The notes beneath the pieces were generated by a model. The model did not search any database and was not told the DNA's origin. It saw nothing but the letters and a program-made list of their open reading frames with translations. Both the position numbers and the translations under genes were made by a program. From NCBI GenBank assembly GCA_937885695.1, contig CALABP010000035.1, forward strand, positions 1 through 40,646: a stretch of 40,646 nt of DNA, given 5' to 3'. The DNA comes from DTU089 sp002440045. Its GTDB lineage: Bacteria; Bacillota; Clostridia; Oscillospirales; Acutalibacteraceae. Positions 1 to 7,218 of this stretch are shown here, piece after piece. Position 1 is the first letter of the stretch. Every line of letters starts with the position of its first letter.

Positions 1-45
1 CTGTTCGTATTGCAAGGAGAAAAACGCCCGAGGATGCGGAAAATA

Positions 46-97
46 AAGCTTTTAGAGCGTGTCGGTTCGACTCTCTTATGCCTATGTTTATGCCTTA
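46..97. repeat. CATAAG/GTCGAACCGAC hairpin element, copy 1
   Basis: Read on the minus strand, this begins at the aldolase stop codon with degenerate GCATAA units. It continues into AGAG-TCG-aac-CGA-cacg-CTCT, a short imperfect hairpin. Copies with the same core are at 11849-11888 (AGGG/CCCT in place of AGAG/CTCT, a paired change) and, more loosely, at 1763-1801. The function is unknown. It could act as a weak terminator, but no clean T-run follows. Confidence 0.55.
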
Positions 98-954
98 TCC
101 TTTGAGCCGAAAAGCTCAATCTTTTCGCGTACAGTCTCTTTAATCGCTTCACAGCCGGGTGCAAGAAGCTTTCTGGGGTCAAAGCCCTTGCCTTCAAGGT
201 CTTTGCCTGCTTCAATATACTTTCTTGTAGCGTCTGCAAATGCAAGCTGGCACTCGGTGTTAACGTTAACCTTTGAAACGCCGAGAGAAATTGCCTTCTT
301 TATCATATCCGCGGGGATTCCCGTGCCGCCGTGAAGAACAAGGGGCATATCGCCTGTTTTCTCGCGTACTGCGGCAAGAGTTTCAAAAGAAAGTCCGGGC
401 CAGTTTGCGGGATATTTGCCGTGAATGTTGCCTATACCTGCGGCAAGCATATCAACGCCGAGGTCTGCAATCATTTTGCACTCGTTGGGGTCTGCACATT
501 CGCCTGCGGCAACAACGCCGTCCTCTTCGCCGCCGATAGCGCCGACTTCCGCTTCAAGCGAAATGCCTTTTTCTTTGCAAAGTGCAACAAGCTCTTTAGT
601 CTTTTCGATATTTTCTTCTATCGGATAGTGTGAACCGTCAAACATTACGGAAGAAAAGCCCGCTTCGATGCAAGCCTTTGCGCCTTCATATGTGCCGTGG
701 TCAAGATGAAGAGCAACGGGAACCGTAATTTTAAGGTTTTCGAGCATTCCGTTAACCATTCCGACTATTGTTTTGTAGCCGCACATATATTTGCCCGCGC
801 CCTCGGAAACACCGAGAATAACGGGAGAATTCATCTCCTGTGCTGTCTGAAGAATGGATTTTGTCCATTCAAGGTTATTTATGTTGAAATGGCCGACGGC
901 ATAGTGACCCTCGTGAGCTTTTTTCAACATTTCCGATGCATTTACCAATGCCAT
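88..954 (-). CDS. fba: class II fructose-bisphosphate aldolase
   Basis: Cleaves fructose-1,6-bisphosphate to DHAP and glyceraldehyde-3-phosphate in cytoplasmic glycolysis/gluconeogenesis, using a divalent metal. The class II TIM-barrel signatures are visible: LHLDHG near residues 81-86 (catalytic Asp followed by a metal-binding His), EAEVGAIGGEEDG near 135, GIGNIHGKYP near 175 (His ligand), LVLHGGTGI near 205 and KVNVNTE near 230. At 288 aa the length is normal. The ATG at 954 is chosen over an in-frame GTG at 963 because GGGAG lies 8 nt before the ATG while the GTG overlaps that site. The dCMP deaminase gene lies 87 nt upstream on the same strand, with a GC-rich hairpin between them. Related ketose-bisphosphate aldolases (e.g. 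tagatose-bisphosphate) cannot be excluded. Confidence 0.92.
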   Translation of the reverse strand: MALVNASEMLKKAHEGHYAVGHFNINNLEWTKSILQTAQEMNSPVILGVSEGAGKYMCGYKTIVGMVNGMLENLKITVPVALHLDHGTYEGAKACIEAGFSSVMFDGSHYPIEENIEKTKELVALCKEKGISLEAEVGAIGGEEDGVVAAGECADPNECKMIADLGVDMLAAGIGNIHGKYPANWPGLSFETLAAVREKTGDMPLVLHGGTGIPADMIKKAISLGVSKVNVNTECQLAFADATRKYIEAGKDLEGKGFDPRKLLAPGCEAIKETVREKIELFGSKDKA

Positions 955-1041
955 ATTTAACACTCCCTGTTAAAAATTCGCTATATAATCCCGTCTTTTG
1001 CCGCGCCGCCGAGCGGCACGGTGCGGCGTTTATATATTAAT

Positions 1042-1542
1042 TTATATGTTTTCCTCCGAAAAATCAAGCGTCAGGCTCTTTTTTTCGGGAACGAGCTTTG
1101 TGTATTTAACGCCCGCGGCGTCAAACATTCTTTTAGAGGCTTTTGTTGCGGGCGTGTCGGCGTATTTATCCGAAAGATAAATAACCTCTTTTATTCCGCT
1201 TTGAATGATTGCCTTTGCGCACTCGTTGCAAGGGAAAAGCGCGACGTAAATTCTGCTGTCCGTAAGATTTCTGCCGCGGCAGTTCAAAATTGCGTTAAGC
1301 TCGGCGTGGCAGACGTAAAGATATTTTGTGTCAAAGCTGTCGTCGGCACTGCGCTCCCACGGGAAAACGTCGTCGTCGCACCCCGACGGAAAGCCGTTGT
1401 AGCCGACGGAAAGAATGCGGTTTTCGTTATTTACGATGCAGGCGCCCACCTGCGTATTCGGGTCCTTGCTTCTTTTGGCGCACAGAAGGGCGGCGCCCAT
1501 AAAAAACTCGTCCCACGAAATATAGCCGTCACGCTTAGGCAT
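1042..1542 (-). CDS. deoxycytidylate (dCMP) deaminase, ComEB-like
   Basis: Converts dCMP to dUMP for thymidylate synthesis. The 166-aa protein has the zinc-dependent cytidine/deoxycytidylate deaminase signature: CHAELNAI near residue 78 (zinc His and proton-shuttle Glu) and PCNECAKAI near 104 (two zinc Cys). The N-terminal SKDPNTQVGACIV and GYNGFPSGCDD segments are typical of dCMP deaminases rather than tRNA or cytidine deaminases. The ATG at 1542 follows AGAGGTG at good spacing. Family members are often annotated ComE operon protein 2, but no competence genes are nearby. Confidence 0.9.
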   Translation of the reverse strand: MPKRDGYISWDEFFMGAALLCAKRSKDPNTQVGACIVNNENRILSVGYNGFPSGCDDDVFPWERSADDSFDTKYLYVCHAELNAILNCRGRNLTDSRIYVALFPCNECAKAIIQSGIKEVIYLSDKYADTPATKASKRMFDAAGVKYTKLVPEKKSLTLDFSEENI

Positions 1543-1575
1543 TTTTTACACCTCTTGTCGCTCTTATTCCGTTAT

Positions 1576-1604
1576 ATTTTATCATCAACGCCGCTATATT
1601 TCAA
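1576..1604 (-). promoter_or_regulatory. sigma-A-type promoter for dCMP deaminase
   Basis: On the minus strand TTGAAA and TAAAAT are separated by 17 nt, about 35 nt upstream of the deaminase start codon. The rest of the 331-nt gap between the divergent genes (1543-1873) is AT-rich and holds a perfect inverted repeat at 1763-1801. No coding potential is seen there. Confidence 0.6.
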
Positions 1605-1762
1605 TAACCATTCCGAAAAAACACCTCATTTCCTCGATTTTTTTACAATTTGAACATATTTTTATATATTTTTCTCAAATTTGGATTTTTCTTTGACGAA
1701 ATTTAACTTTATTTTCTCTAAAAGAATTATTTATACGCATTAATTTGTTACACTTAACTTAA

Positions 1763-1801
1763 GGCATAAGAGAGTTGAACCCGATATGGCTCTCTTATGC
1801 C
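1763..1801. repeat. perfect 12-bp inverted repeat, CATAAG hairpin element copy 2
   Basis: GGCATAAGAGAG and CTCTCTTATGCC form a perfect 12-bp stem around the 15-nt loop TTGAACCCGATATGG. The core resembles the two other copies (CATAAGAG, then GTCGAACCGA in those). It lies about 70 nt upstream of the YjdF-like gene and could form in its mRNA leader or mark an insertion of the repeat. There is no T-run on either side, so it is not an obvious terminator. Confidence 0.6.
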
Positions 1802-1873
1802 CGCAAAATCCCCGCCGATTAAAAGAATTTCAACGCGAAAATTCGGTTATCGGAATTGTTTGGAGTGGATATT

Positions 1874-2668
1874 GTGGAAAAGAGTTATTTCAAAAGAGTC
1901 CTTTCAATGTGCTCAAAGGGCGAGCTTATTTATTGGTGGATTCTTCGTGTTTTGATGATAGGCGGCATAGTCTACCGTCTTGTTAACGTAGACCCCAAGC
2001 TCGGCTATTATCAGCCGCTTCAGATGTCGGCAAACCTTGTCGGAATGTTTGCGTTTGAAATTTGCCAGATGTTCCCCAAAAAGACGTATCCGCGTCTTTT
2101 CCCGTCGTATTTTCAGAATTTTACCATTATCGGATTTTTCCTTGCGTCGTTCGGCGGTGCGTTCTTAAACTTTTATTATCTCATTCCCGCATACGACAAA
2201 ATCCTGCACGCATACGGCTGTGTTGAAGCTACCATAATAGGCTACGAGCTTATCACCGCCATGCAGATAAGAGACAAAAAGACCTGCCCCGCAAACATAG
2301 CCGCTTTGGCGGCGTTCGGCTTTGCCTTTATTATGGCAAACGGATGGGAGCTTTTTGAGTTTACATATGACCAGTGGTTCGGCGGCGATGCACAGCACTG
2401 GAACTATTACAGAGCTCTTGAAGAAGCCGCAGAAAACGGTCAGAAGCTTTTCTGGCTTATCCCGCTTGACAATTTCAGCGAAGAAGAGCGCATACTCCGT
2501 TTTGCAATTATGGATACCATGGGCGATATGATTCTTAACGTTATCGGCGCTGTTCCGACATACATTGCTTTAAGAATAAGGCCCTATCACCACATGGGCA
2601 AAAACAATGTGAACAAAATGATTGAGGAAGAATTGGCGAAAACTGCCAAAGAAACCGCCAACGTTTAA
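1874..2668 (+). CDS. YjdF/DUF2238-like integral membrane protein
   Basis: Function unknown. The protein (264 aa from GTG 1874) has about six hydrophobic segments. It also has the conserved polar residues of the YjdF/DUF2238 family as I recall it: an Asp-His in a helix (AYDKILHAYG), NGWELFEFTYDQ in the middle and DTMGDMILNVIGA near the C-terminus, so acidic and His residues lie within membrane helices. A TTG at 1856 and a GTG at 1865 are in frame, but GGAG at 1862-1865 is spaced 8 nt from the GTG at 1874, so that start is preferred. No clear sigma-A promoter was found upstream. The next gene has its own promoter 7 nt after the stop. Confidence 0.7.
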   Translation: MEKSYFKRVLSMCSKGELIYWWILRVLMIGGIVYRLVNVDPKLGYYQPLQMSANLVGMFAFEICQMFPKKTYPRLFPSYFQNFTIIGFFLASFGGAFLNFYYLIPAYDKILHAYGCVEATIIGYELITAMQIRDKKTCPANIAALAAFGFAFIMANGWELFEFTYDQWFGGDAQHWNYYRALEEAAENGQKLFWLIPLDNFSEEERILRFAIMDTMGDMILNVIGAVPTYIALRIRPYHHMGKNNVNKMIEEELAKTAKETANV

Positions 2669-2674
2669 AAACTC

Positions 2675-2703
2675 TTGCAAAAAAATATATATTGTATTAT
2701 AAT
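2675..2703 (+). promoter_or_regulatory. strong sigma-A-type promoter
   Basis: TTGCAA, a 17-nt AT-rich spacer and a consensus TATAAT lie in the 75-nt gap before the ceramidase-like gene. An AGGAGG ribosome binding site follows at 2731-2736. The promoter makes this gene a separate unit from the membrane protein upstream. Confidence 0.75.
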
Positions 2704-2743
2704 TTATTCGTAGTTTTATCACATTTTTACAGGAGGCATTTTT

Positions 2744-4375
2744 ATGTCAAAAACAAAAAAGATAATAGCCTTGTTATTGGCTCTTGTCCTTTGCTTTTCT
2801 GTAGCGGCGGTTCCCGTATCGGCTGCCTCGCCCGAAACTCTTTCGGCAAGCGACAACGGTGTTGAGAACTTCTTCTATATGGTAATCGACAGACTTATTC
2901 AGGTTATTCTTTCCTTCCTTAACCAGCATTGGCCCGGCTACCAGGATAAATGGGACAGCGCCGAGGACTACGTTGCAGAGCACTTTTATAAGGGCGAAGA
3001 CAGCTTCGATACCGAAGTTAAACCCGACTCTTCATGGAAGCTCGGCTATGCCAGCGACTCCATTATAAAAGACCTCGACGTTATGAACGGCAAGTTCTTC
3101 CTTGCAGGTTCTCTTGAGCCCGTTGCAGGCCGCGCCCCCACAGAGGTGCTTGACGACCAGAAGGTCCGCGTTTACGCTTTAAGCGATAACGTAAGCGGCA
3201 CTGTTGTTCACGCGGTTATCGACGGCTTCGGCCTTTCCCGCGGCAACGTTGAAGAAATCAGAGCACGTCTTGACGAGTTTGCAAAGGCAAACAACATTGT
3301 CAGCATCAACGTTTCGGTGCTTCATCAGCACTCCTGCATTGATACTCTCGGCATGAACGTTCCGCTTGCTCCCGCGCTTATTCTCAACACGGGCAACGCC
3401 GCAACAGGCGGCAAGATGGAAGAGTTTATGGTTAAAAAGAACCCCGAATTTATGGAGGCTCTTTTCAGCAAAACCGTAAACGCCGTTAAGACCGCTGTTA
3501 AAGATATGAGAGACGGCGACCTTTATTTCGGCAACGTTGACGTTAACGAGCTTATTCACGACAAACGTGAGCCTATCGTTTTCGACGGCAACCTTAACAG
3601 ACTTCGCTTTGTTCCCACCGACGGTTCAAAAGAAACATGGATTGTTCAGGGCGGCATTCACTGCGTAGGTCTTGGCGCAGGCACCGACAAGCTCACTTCA
3701 GACTATCCCTATTATATGGAACAGGTCATCAACGAAAAAGCCGGCGCAAACTTTGTATTCATTCAGGGCGCAGAGCTTGCCTTGACCTCAGACTCTTCTG
3801 CGCTTAACCTCCCCGAGGATATTTCAAGAGTTGACAAAATGATTGCTTACGGCAAAGCGCTCGGCGAAAAGGTTCTTACAATAAGCAACGACGTTAAGCT
3901 TGACCCCGTTCTTAACATCAAACACGAAGAAATCCGTCTTGACGTTGACAACGGTATACTTACCCTTGCCGCAAGAGAAGAAATTCTTGACGCTATCATC
4001 GTTAAAAACGGCACCGACAGCTACGGCAACGCAAAGTATCAGATGGTAACCGAAATCGGTTATATGGAGCTTGGCAACAAGGTTGCCGCGCTTCTTACCC
4101 CCGGCGAGCTTGACCCCGTTATCCTTCTCGGCGGTGCCACCACACCCGACCAGAGCTGGACGGGCGAGTCTTGGGACTATGCTCCTCTTAAAGATTACTC
4201 GGGCTTAGAGTATGTTCTTGTTTTCGGTCTTTGCAACGACCAGGCAGGCTACATTCTTACCGACAACGAGTATCATTCGCTCCTTTGCGAAAATGAAGAG
4301 GTTAACATCGTCAGCAGAACCTCCGGCTCAACAATCACACAGAGCTTTATCGACCTTATCGGTTCGGTGAAATAA
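2744..4375 (+). CDS. secreted protein resembling neutral/alkaline ceramidases
   Basis: 543 aa with a clear signal peptide: Lys-rich start, hydrophobic stretch ALLLALVLCFSVAAV and an AxA-type cleavage site near residue 28 (VSAAS). Short segments recall the neutral ceramidase N-terminal domain. SVLHQHSCID resembles the TxTHSGP metal-site region. FIQGAELALTSD resembles the family's QGN.GD segment, LLTPGELDP resembles its PGE motif, and FGLCNDQAGYILTDNEY resembles its N-x-GY segment. The match is remote and several canonical residues differ, so an amidohydrolase-like fold is inferred and ceramide as substrate is only a guess. The protein is probably exported or surface-associated. It is monocistronic, with a strong promoter upstream and a repeat-type terminator about 200 nt downstream. 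Confidence 0.6.
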   Translation: MSKTKKIIALLLALVLCFSVAAVPVSAASPETLSASDNGVENFFYMVIDRLIQVILSFLNQHWPGYQDKWDSAEDYVAEHFYKGEDSFDTEVKPDSSWKLGYASDSIIKDLDVMNGKFFLAGSLEPVAGRAPTEVLDDQKVRVYALSDNVSGTVVHAVIDGFGLSRGNVEEIRARLDEFAKANNIVSINVSVLHQHSCIDTLGMNVPLAPALILNTGNAATGGKMEEFMVKKNPEFMEALFSKTVNAVKTAVKDMRDGDLYFGNVDVNELIHDKREPIVFDGNLNRLRFVPTDGSKETWIVQGGIHCVGLGAGTDKLTSDYPYYMEQVINEKAGANFVFIQGAELALTSDSSALNLPEDISRVDKMIAYGKALGEKVLTISNDVKLDPVLNIKHEEIRLDVDNGILTLAAREEILDAIIVKNGTDSYGNAKYQMVTEIGYMELGNKVAALLTPGELDPVILLGGATTPDQSWTGESWDYAPLKDYSGLEYVLVFGLCNDQAGYILTDNEYHSLLCENEEVNIVSRTSGSTITQSFIDLIGSVK

Positions 4376-4890
4376 GCTGTTGTTAGCTGTTAGCCGTTAG
4401 CTATTAGCTTTTAGCCATTGTACCCGCTGCGCGGGTGCCGTGGGAACGCTTACGCGTTCCGGCGGGCGGCAGATTGCCGCCCCTACGGAGTAGCCGTTAG
4501 CTGTTAGCTGTTAGCCATTAGCTTTTAGCCGACGTAACAGTCAGCTTGCTTTGTCATTTTCACTTTATAACTAAAAGAACCCTGTGAACGGATTTTTTCC
4601 GAACACAGGGTTTTGTTGTGTGAATATTTTAATGGTTATATGCTGTTTTCTGTGCTTCCGCTTTTTTGTGTTTTTTACGCAAAAATATATTGACTTTGCG
4701 CCAATTTTCCTAGCGTCCTCGTAGGGGCGGCAACCTGCCGCCCGCCAAAACGGCAACGCCGTTTTCCTTGATTTTTCCGCGTTTACGCGGAATATAATCG
4801 CGGCGAAGCCGCGTGCTAACGGCTAACAGCTAACGGCTAACAGCTAACGGCTCGCACGGCTTCGCCGCGCGCCGACGGCTAAAAAAGCAG
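4376..4890. repeat. composite intergenic repeat region (TTAGCNN arrays plus hairpins)
   Basis: No gene is seen in this stretch. It holds tandem heptamers of type TTAGC(T/C)(G/A/T) at about 4380-4420 and 4495-4530, and in reverse complement at 4815-4850. Small perfect hairpins are interspersed: GGAACGCttacGCGTTCC near 4442, GGGCGGCAgatTGCCGCCC near 4464, a reverse-complement copy of the latter near 4722, AACGGCaacGCCGTT near 4750, CCGCGtttaCGCGG near 4777 and CGCGGCgaaGCCGCG near 4798. A terminator-like hairpin is at 4578-4612. The same modules recur at 6.2-6.8, 32.4-33.4 and 39.8-40.6 kb. Confidence 0.85.
4578..4612 (+). terminator. AACCCTGTG hairpin terminator (repeat copy 1)
   Basis: AACCCTGTG-aa-CGGA pairs with TCCG-aa-CACAGGGTT and is followed by TTTTGTTG. 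It lies about 200 nt past the ceramidase-like gene and is one of seven related copies in the window. It probably ends that transcript. Confidence 0.65.
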
Positions 4891-4919
4891 TGAGACTTTT
4901 TTCCGAATTTTGCGACTAA
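4891..4919 (+). promoter_or_regulatory. candidate ECF-sigma autoregulatory promoter
   Basis: TGAGACTTTTTT and TGCGACTAAT resemble the ECF-type -35 (TGAAAC) and -10 (CGACTA/CGTCTA) elements, with 16 nt between TGAGAC and CGACTA. It sits about 45 nt upstream of the sigma gene's start, which fits autoregulation by the encoded sigma factor. The consensus match is from memory. Confidence 0.4.
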
Positions 4920-4925
4920 TAAGTG

Positions 4926-4947
4926 AAAGGGCAAAAAAATGCCCTTT
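4926..4947 (+). promoter_or_regulatory. stem-loop immediately upstream of the sigma-factor ribosome binding site
   Basis: AAAGGGCA and TGCCCTTT form an 8-bp stem with an A6 loop, ending 3 nt before the AAAGGAG site. It would sit in the 5' leader and could shield the leader from nucleases or affect ribosome access. No ligand or partner is suggested. Confidence 0.45.
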
Positions 4948-4962
4948 GAAAGGAGAAAGCCA

Positions 4963-5517
4963 ATGGATAACGGTGCTTGTAGCTACCGCCGTTTTCTCGG
5001 CGGCGACGACGAAGGGATTGCCGAAATCGTCGGAGATTACAAAGACGGACTTATTCTTTATTTGAACGGATATGTAAACAATATACACATTGCCGAAGAG
5101 CTTGCAGAAGACACTTTTTTCAGGCTGGTAGTCAAAAAACCTAAGTTTTCGGGCAAAAGCACCTTTAAAACATGGCTTTATGCCATCGGGCGAAATGTTG
5201 CCGCCGATTATTTGCGGCACAGCTCTAAAAGCGCGGGCATTCCTATTGACGATGCCGAAAAATATCTTGCAGAAGAAGAAAGTCTTGAGCAAAGCTATAT
5301 TAAGGAAGAGCGTAAACTATCACTGCACAAAGCACTTTCACATCTTCCCGAGGACTATAAAAGCGTTCTTTGGCTCGTTTATTTCGAGGGCTTTTCAAAC
5401 GCAGAAGCCGCCGTCATATTAAAGAAAAACGACCGTCAGATTAAAAATCTTCTTTATCGGGCAAAGCAATCTCTTAAAGCAACTCTTGAAAAGGATGGTT
5501 TTGATTATGAAAACTAA
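4963..5517 (+). CDS. ECF-family RNA polymerase sigma factor
   Basis: 184 aa with sigma-70 region 2 at about residues 20-85 (YLNGYVNNIHIAEELAEDTF, then FKTWLYAIGRNVAADYLR) and region 4 at about 120-180. Region 4 has SHLPEDYKSVLWLVYFEGFS and an HTH at NAEAAVILKKNDRQIKNLLY. There are no regions 1 or 3, as is usual for ECF sigma factors. The ATG at 4963 follows AGGAG at 7 nt spacing; an in-frame ATG at 4939 lies in the stem-loop and has no ribosome binding site. The 3' end overlaps the next gene by 11 nt, the usual arrangement of an ECF sigma with its membrane anti-sigma partner. The regulon is not visible apart from a candidate autoregulatory promoter. Confidence 0.9.
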   Translation: MDNGACSYRRFLGGDDEGIAEIVGDYKDGLILYLNGYVNNIHIAEELAEDTFFRLVVKKPKFSGKSTFKTWLYAIGRNVAADYLRHSSKSAGIPIDDAEKYLAEEESLEQSYIKEERKLSLHKALSHLPEDYKSVLWLVYFEGFSNAEAAVILKKNDRQIKNLLYRAKQSLKATLEKDGFDYEN

Positions 5518-6229
5518 CGACGAAATGGTAAAAAGCCTTTTAAACCGCAGAGACGCTTATTTTGACGGTCAAAAGAAAAAAAGAAAAACAGCCGCCCGTC
5601 TGGGTGTTTGCGGCGCATCCTTGTGTATTGTCGCGGCGCTTTGTTTAGGTCTTTTTAATAACACGCCAAAGCCAGAGGCAAAAACCGGCCCAACCAGCCC
5701 TGCCGTTCAAACATCATCTGACAGCGCGCACAACGACGTTTATAAAAACAAAATTGTGATAAACAATATTGACGCTGTTCCCGGCGGAAGAAAGATGAAC
5801 ATTGCGCTTATTTGGGATGACTTTACAGAGCTTAGCAAAGCAGAACTTATCGACTATTACGGCACAAACATTTTTCCGACCGTGCCCGCCGACCTTAAAG
5901 ACGAAAACGACCCGCCTTTCGGCATTTACAAAAGAGACGGCGGCAAAGGCGAAACATATTACGACACAACAATTTTGAATTATTCAAATTCCGATTTTTC
6001 GCGTTCCGTTAATATTGAAATCGACAAAGGCGGCCTGCCCTCGTCCTGCTATGCGATTTTCGGCGATTTGAGCGAAACCTCCGTAATAAACGGCACCGAA
6101 GTTTCTGTCGGCAAAACGGGTGACGGATATTATTACGCACAGTTCACCTGCCGCGGCACGGGCTTTCGCGTGATATGCAACGGCCTTTCGGAAGAAGAAA
6201 CCGTTTCGGTAATAGCTTCGTTGGTTTGA
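5507..6229 (+). CDS. single-pass membrane protein, probable anti-sigma factor
   Basis: 240 aa (ATG 5507). There is a short cytoplasmic N-terminus of about 30 residues, basic stretch KKKRK, one membrane span (VCGASLCIVAALCLGLF, about residues 32-50), a Pro/Ser/Thr-rich linker and an extracellular domain of about 170 residues. That domain has no motif I recognise. Topology and the 11-nt overlap with the sigma gene indicate an anti-sigma factor or sensor partner. The N-terminal part is too short for a complete zinc-binding anti-sigma domain, so the mode of sigma binding is unclear. The ATG at 5507 has AAGGA upstream; TTG 5486 and ATG 5495 are in-frame alternatives. Confidence 0.65.
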   Translation: MKTNDEMVKSLLNRRDAYFDGQKKKRKTAARLGVCGASLCIVAALCLGLFNNTPKPEAKTGPTSPAVQTSSDSAHNDVYKNKIVINNIDAVPGGRKMNIALIWDDFTELSKAELIDYYGTNIFPTVPADLKDENDPPFGIYKRDGGKGETYYDTTILNYSNSDFSRSVNIEIDKGGLPSSCYAIFGDLSETSVINGTEVSVGKTGDGYYYAQFTCRGTGFRVICNGLSEEETVSVIASLV

Positions 6230-6780
6230 GCCGTTAGCCATTAGCTGTTAGCCGTTAGCTGTTAGCACGCGGCTTCGCCGCGATTATAACCGCGCAAAGC
6301 GCGGTGTATAAAGGAAAAACACTTCGCGTTTTTGGCGGGCGGCAGGTTGCCGCCCCTACGAAGTGAAAACCAAAAACCGCGTTTTATCATTTTCACATCA
6401 AAATAAAATGAACCCTGTGAACGGATATATTTTCCGTTTGCAGGGCTTTATTTATGTCGATATAAAATATCCCCGTGACCGGGTTTTGTCCGAACGCGGG
6501 GTTATGTTATGCAAAATTTTGATTCTATATGGTTTTTTCCACGCAAAAACTTTGTGCTTTCCGCGCCGATTTCCCCATATATCCCGTAGGGGCGGCAACC
6601 TGCCGCCCGTGGAATCGGCAACGCCGTTTTCCTTGATTTTTCCGCGTTTACGCGGAATATAATCACTTATTACCTCTTACCTTTTACTTCTTACTTCAAC
6701 CTCTGCCGCCCGCCAAAAACGCGAAGCGTTTTTCCTATATTTTTCCGCACAACGTGCGGAATATAATCGCGGCGAAGCCG
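6230..6780. repeat. composite intergenic repeat region, second copy
   Basis: No gene is seen. It starts right at the stop codon of the anti-sigma-like gene with TTAGCNN heptamers (6235-6266). Then come CGCGGCttcGCCGCG, CCGCGcaaaGCGCGG, GGGCGGCAggtTGCCGCCC (6340-6358) and the AACCCTGTG hairpin at 6411. A second terminator-like hairpin, CCCCGTGaCCGG/CCGaaCGCGGGG, is near 6470-6502. An inverted GTAGGGGCGGC module lies at 6585-6610, then CCGCGtttaCGCGG and AAAAACGCgaaGCGTTTTT near 6714. Modules in both orientations flank each terminator hairpin. Confidence 0.85.
6411..6445 (+). terminator. AACCCTGTG hairpin terminator (repeat copy 2)
   Basis: AACCCTGTGAACGGA pairs with TCCGTTTGCAGGG, followed by CTTTATTTAT. 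It is located after the sigma/anti-sigma operon, so it is the likely end of that transcript. Confidence 0.6.
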
Positions 6781-7060
6781 CGCCCGCCTCCTTTCGAAAG
6801 GAGGAGGACCGCCGCGAAGCGGTGGTGGAGGATTCTTCTATCGCGCAAGCGATTTATAATCCGTGCCGAAGGCACCCAAATCTCAAACGGCTTAAAGTTA
6901 ATTTTAGCTTCATTACATACGGTCACACCCTTGGTGCGAGAACGCCTTTGGCGTTCAAGAACTCTCCACCGTTCGCAAGCGAACGGTCCCCCTCTCTTCG
7001 AAGAGAGGTACAGCCTGCGGCTAAATTTAAGCGTTTTTGTCTTTTAAAATAATTTGCGTT
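6781..7060. repeat. array of small TTCG/GAAG-loop hairpins
   Basis: A run of at least seven near-perfect hairpins: CCTCCTTTCGAAAGGAGG, ACCGCcgcgaaGCGGT, ATCGCgcaaGCGAT, GTGCCgaaGGCAC, GAACGCctttgGCGTTC, ACCGTTCGcaagCGAACGGT and CCTCTCTTCGAAGAGAGG. No ORF has a plausible start site or composition. It differs in sequence from the TTAGC/GGGCGGC repeats next to it and occurs once in the window. Confidence 0.75.
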
Positions 7061-7104
7061 AACCGACTATTGACGCGGCAAACCGTGCTAACGGCTGACA
7101 ACAA

Positions 7105-7144
7105 AACCCCGTGAATGAACAAAATATAATCCATTCACAGGGTT
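7105..7144 (-). terminator. AACCCTGTG hairpin, bidirectional terminator (repeat copy 3)
   Basis: On the minus strand AACCCTGTGAATG pairs with CATTCACGGGGTT (13 bp including a G-T pair), then TTTGTTGT. On the plus strand the hairpin is followed by CTTTTTAT. It lies about 75 nt after the ugd stop and is the likely end of the polysaccharide locus. It is preceded by TTAGC heptamers and the block TTGCATATTTTCATTTTTA shared with other copies. Confidence 0.7.
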
Positions 7145-7218
7145 CTTTTTATAGTAATATAAAAATGAAAATATGCAACTCGCAGTCACGCAAGCTAATA
7201 GCTAACAGCTAAAACCGC

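Noticed and set aside
55..80. tRNA-like T-arm sequence (GGTTCGA) here and at 11868-11884
   Set aside because: No cloverleaf, acceptor stem or CCA can be built around it. The flanks pair into a different short hairpin.
1021..1653. Long plus-strand ORF opposite the dCMP deaminase gene
   Set aside because: It is antisense to a clear gene with catalytic motifs, shows no recognisable domain and lacks a ribosome binding site. It is a shadow ORF.
4376..4530. TTAGC tandem runs as a CRISPR array
   Set aside because: The units are 7 nt and contiguous, without spacers, and no cas genes are present.
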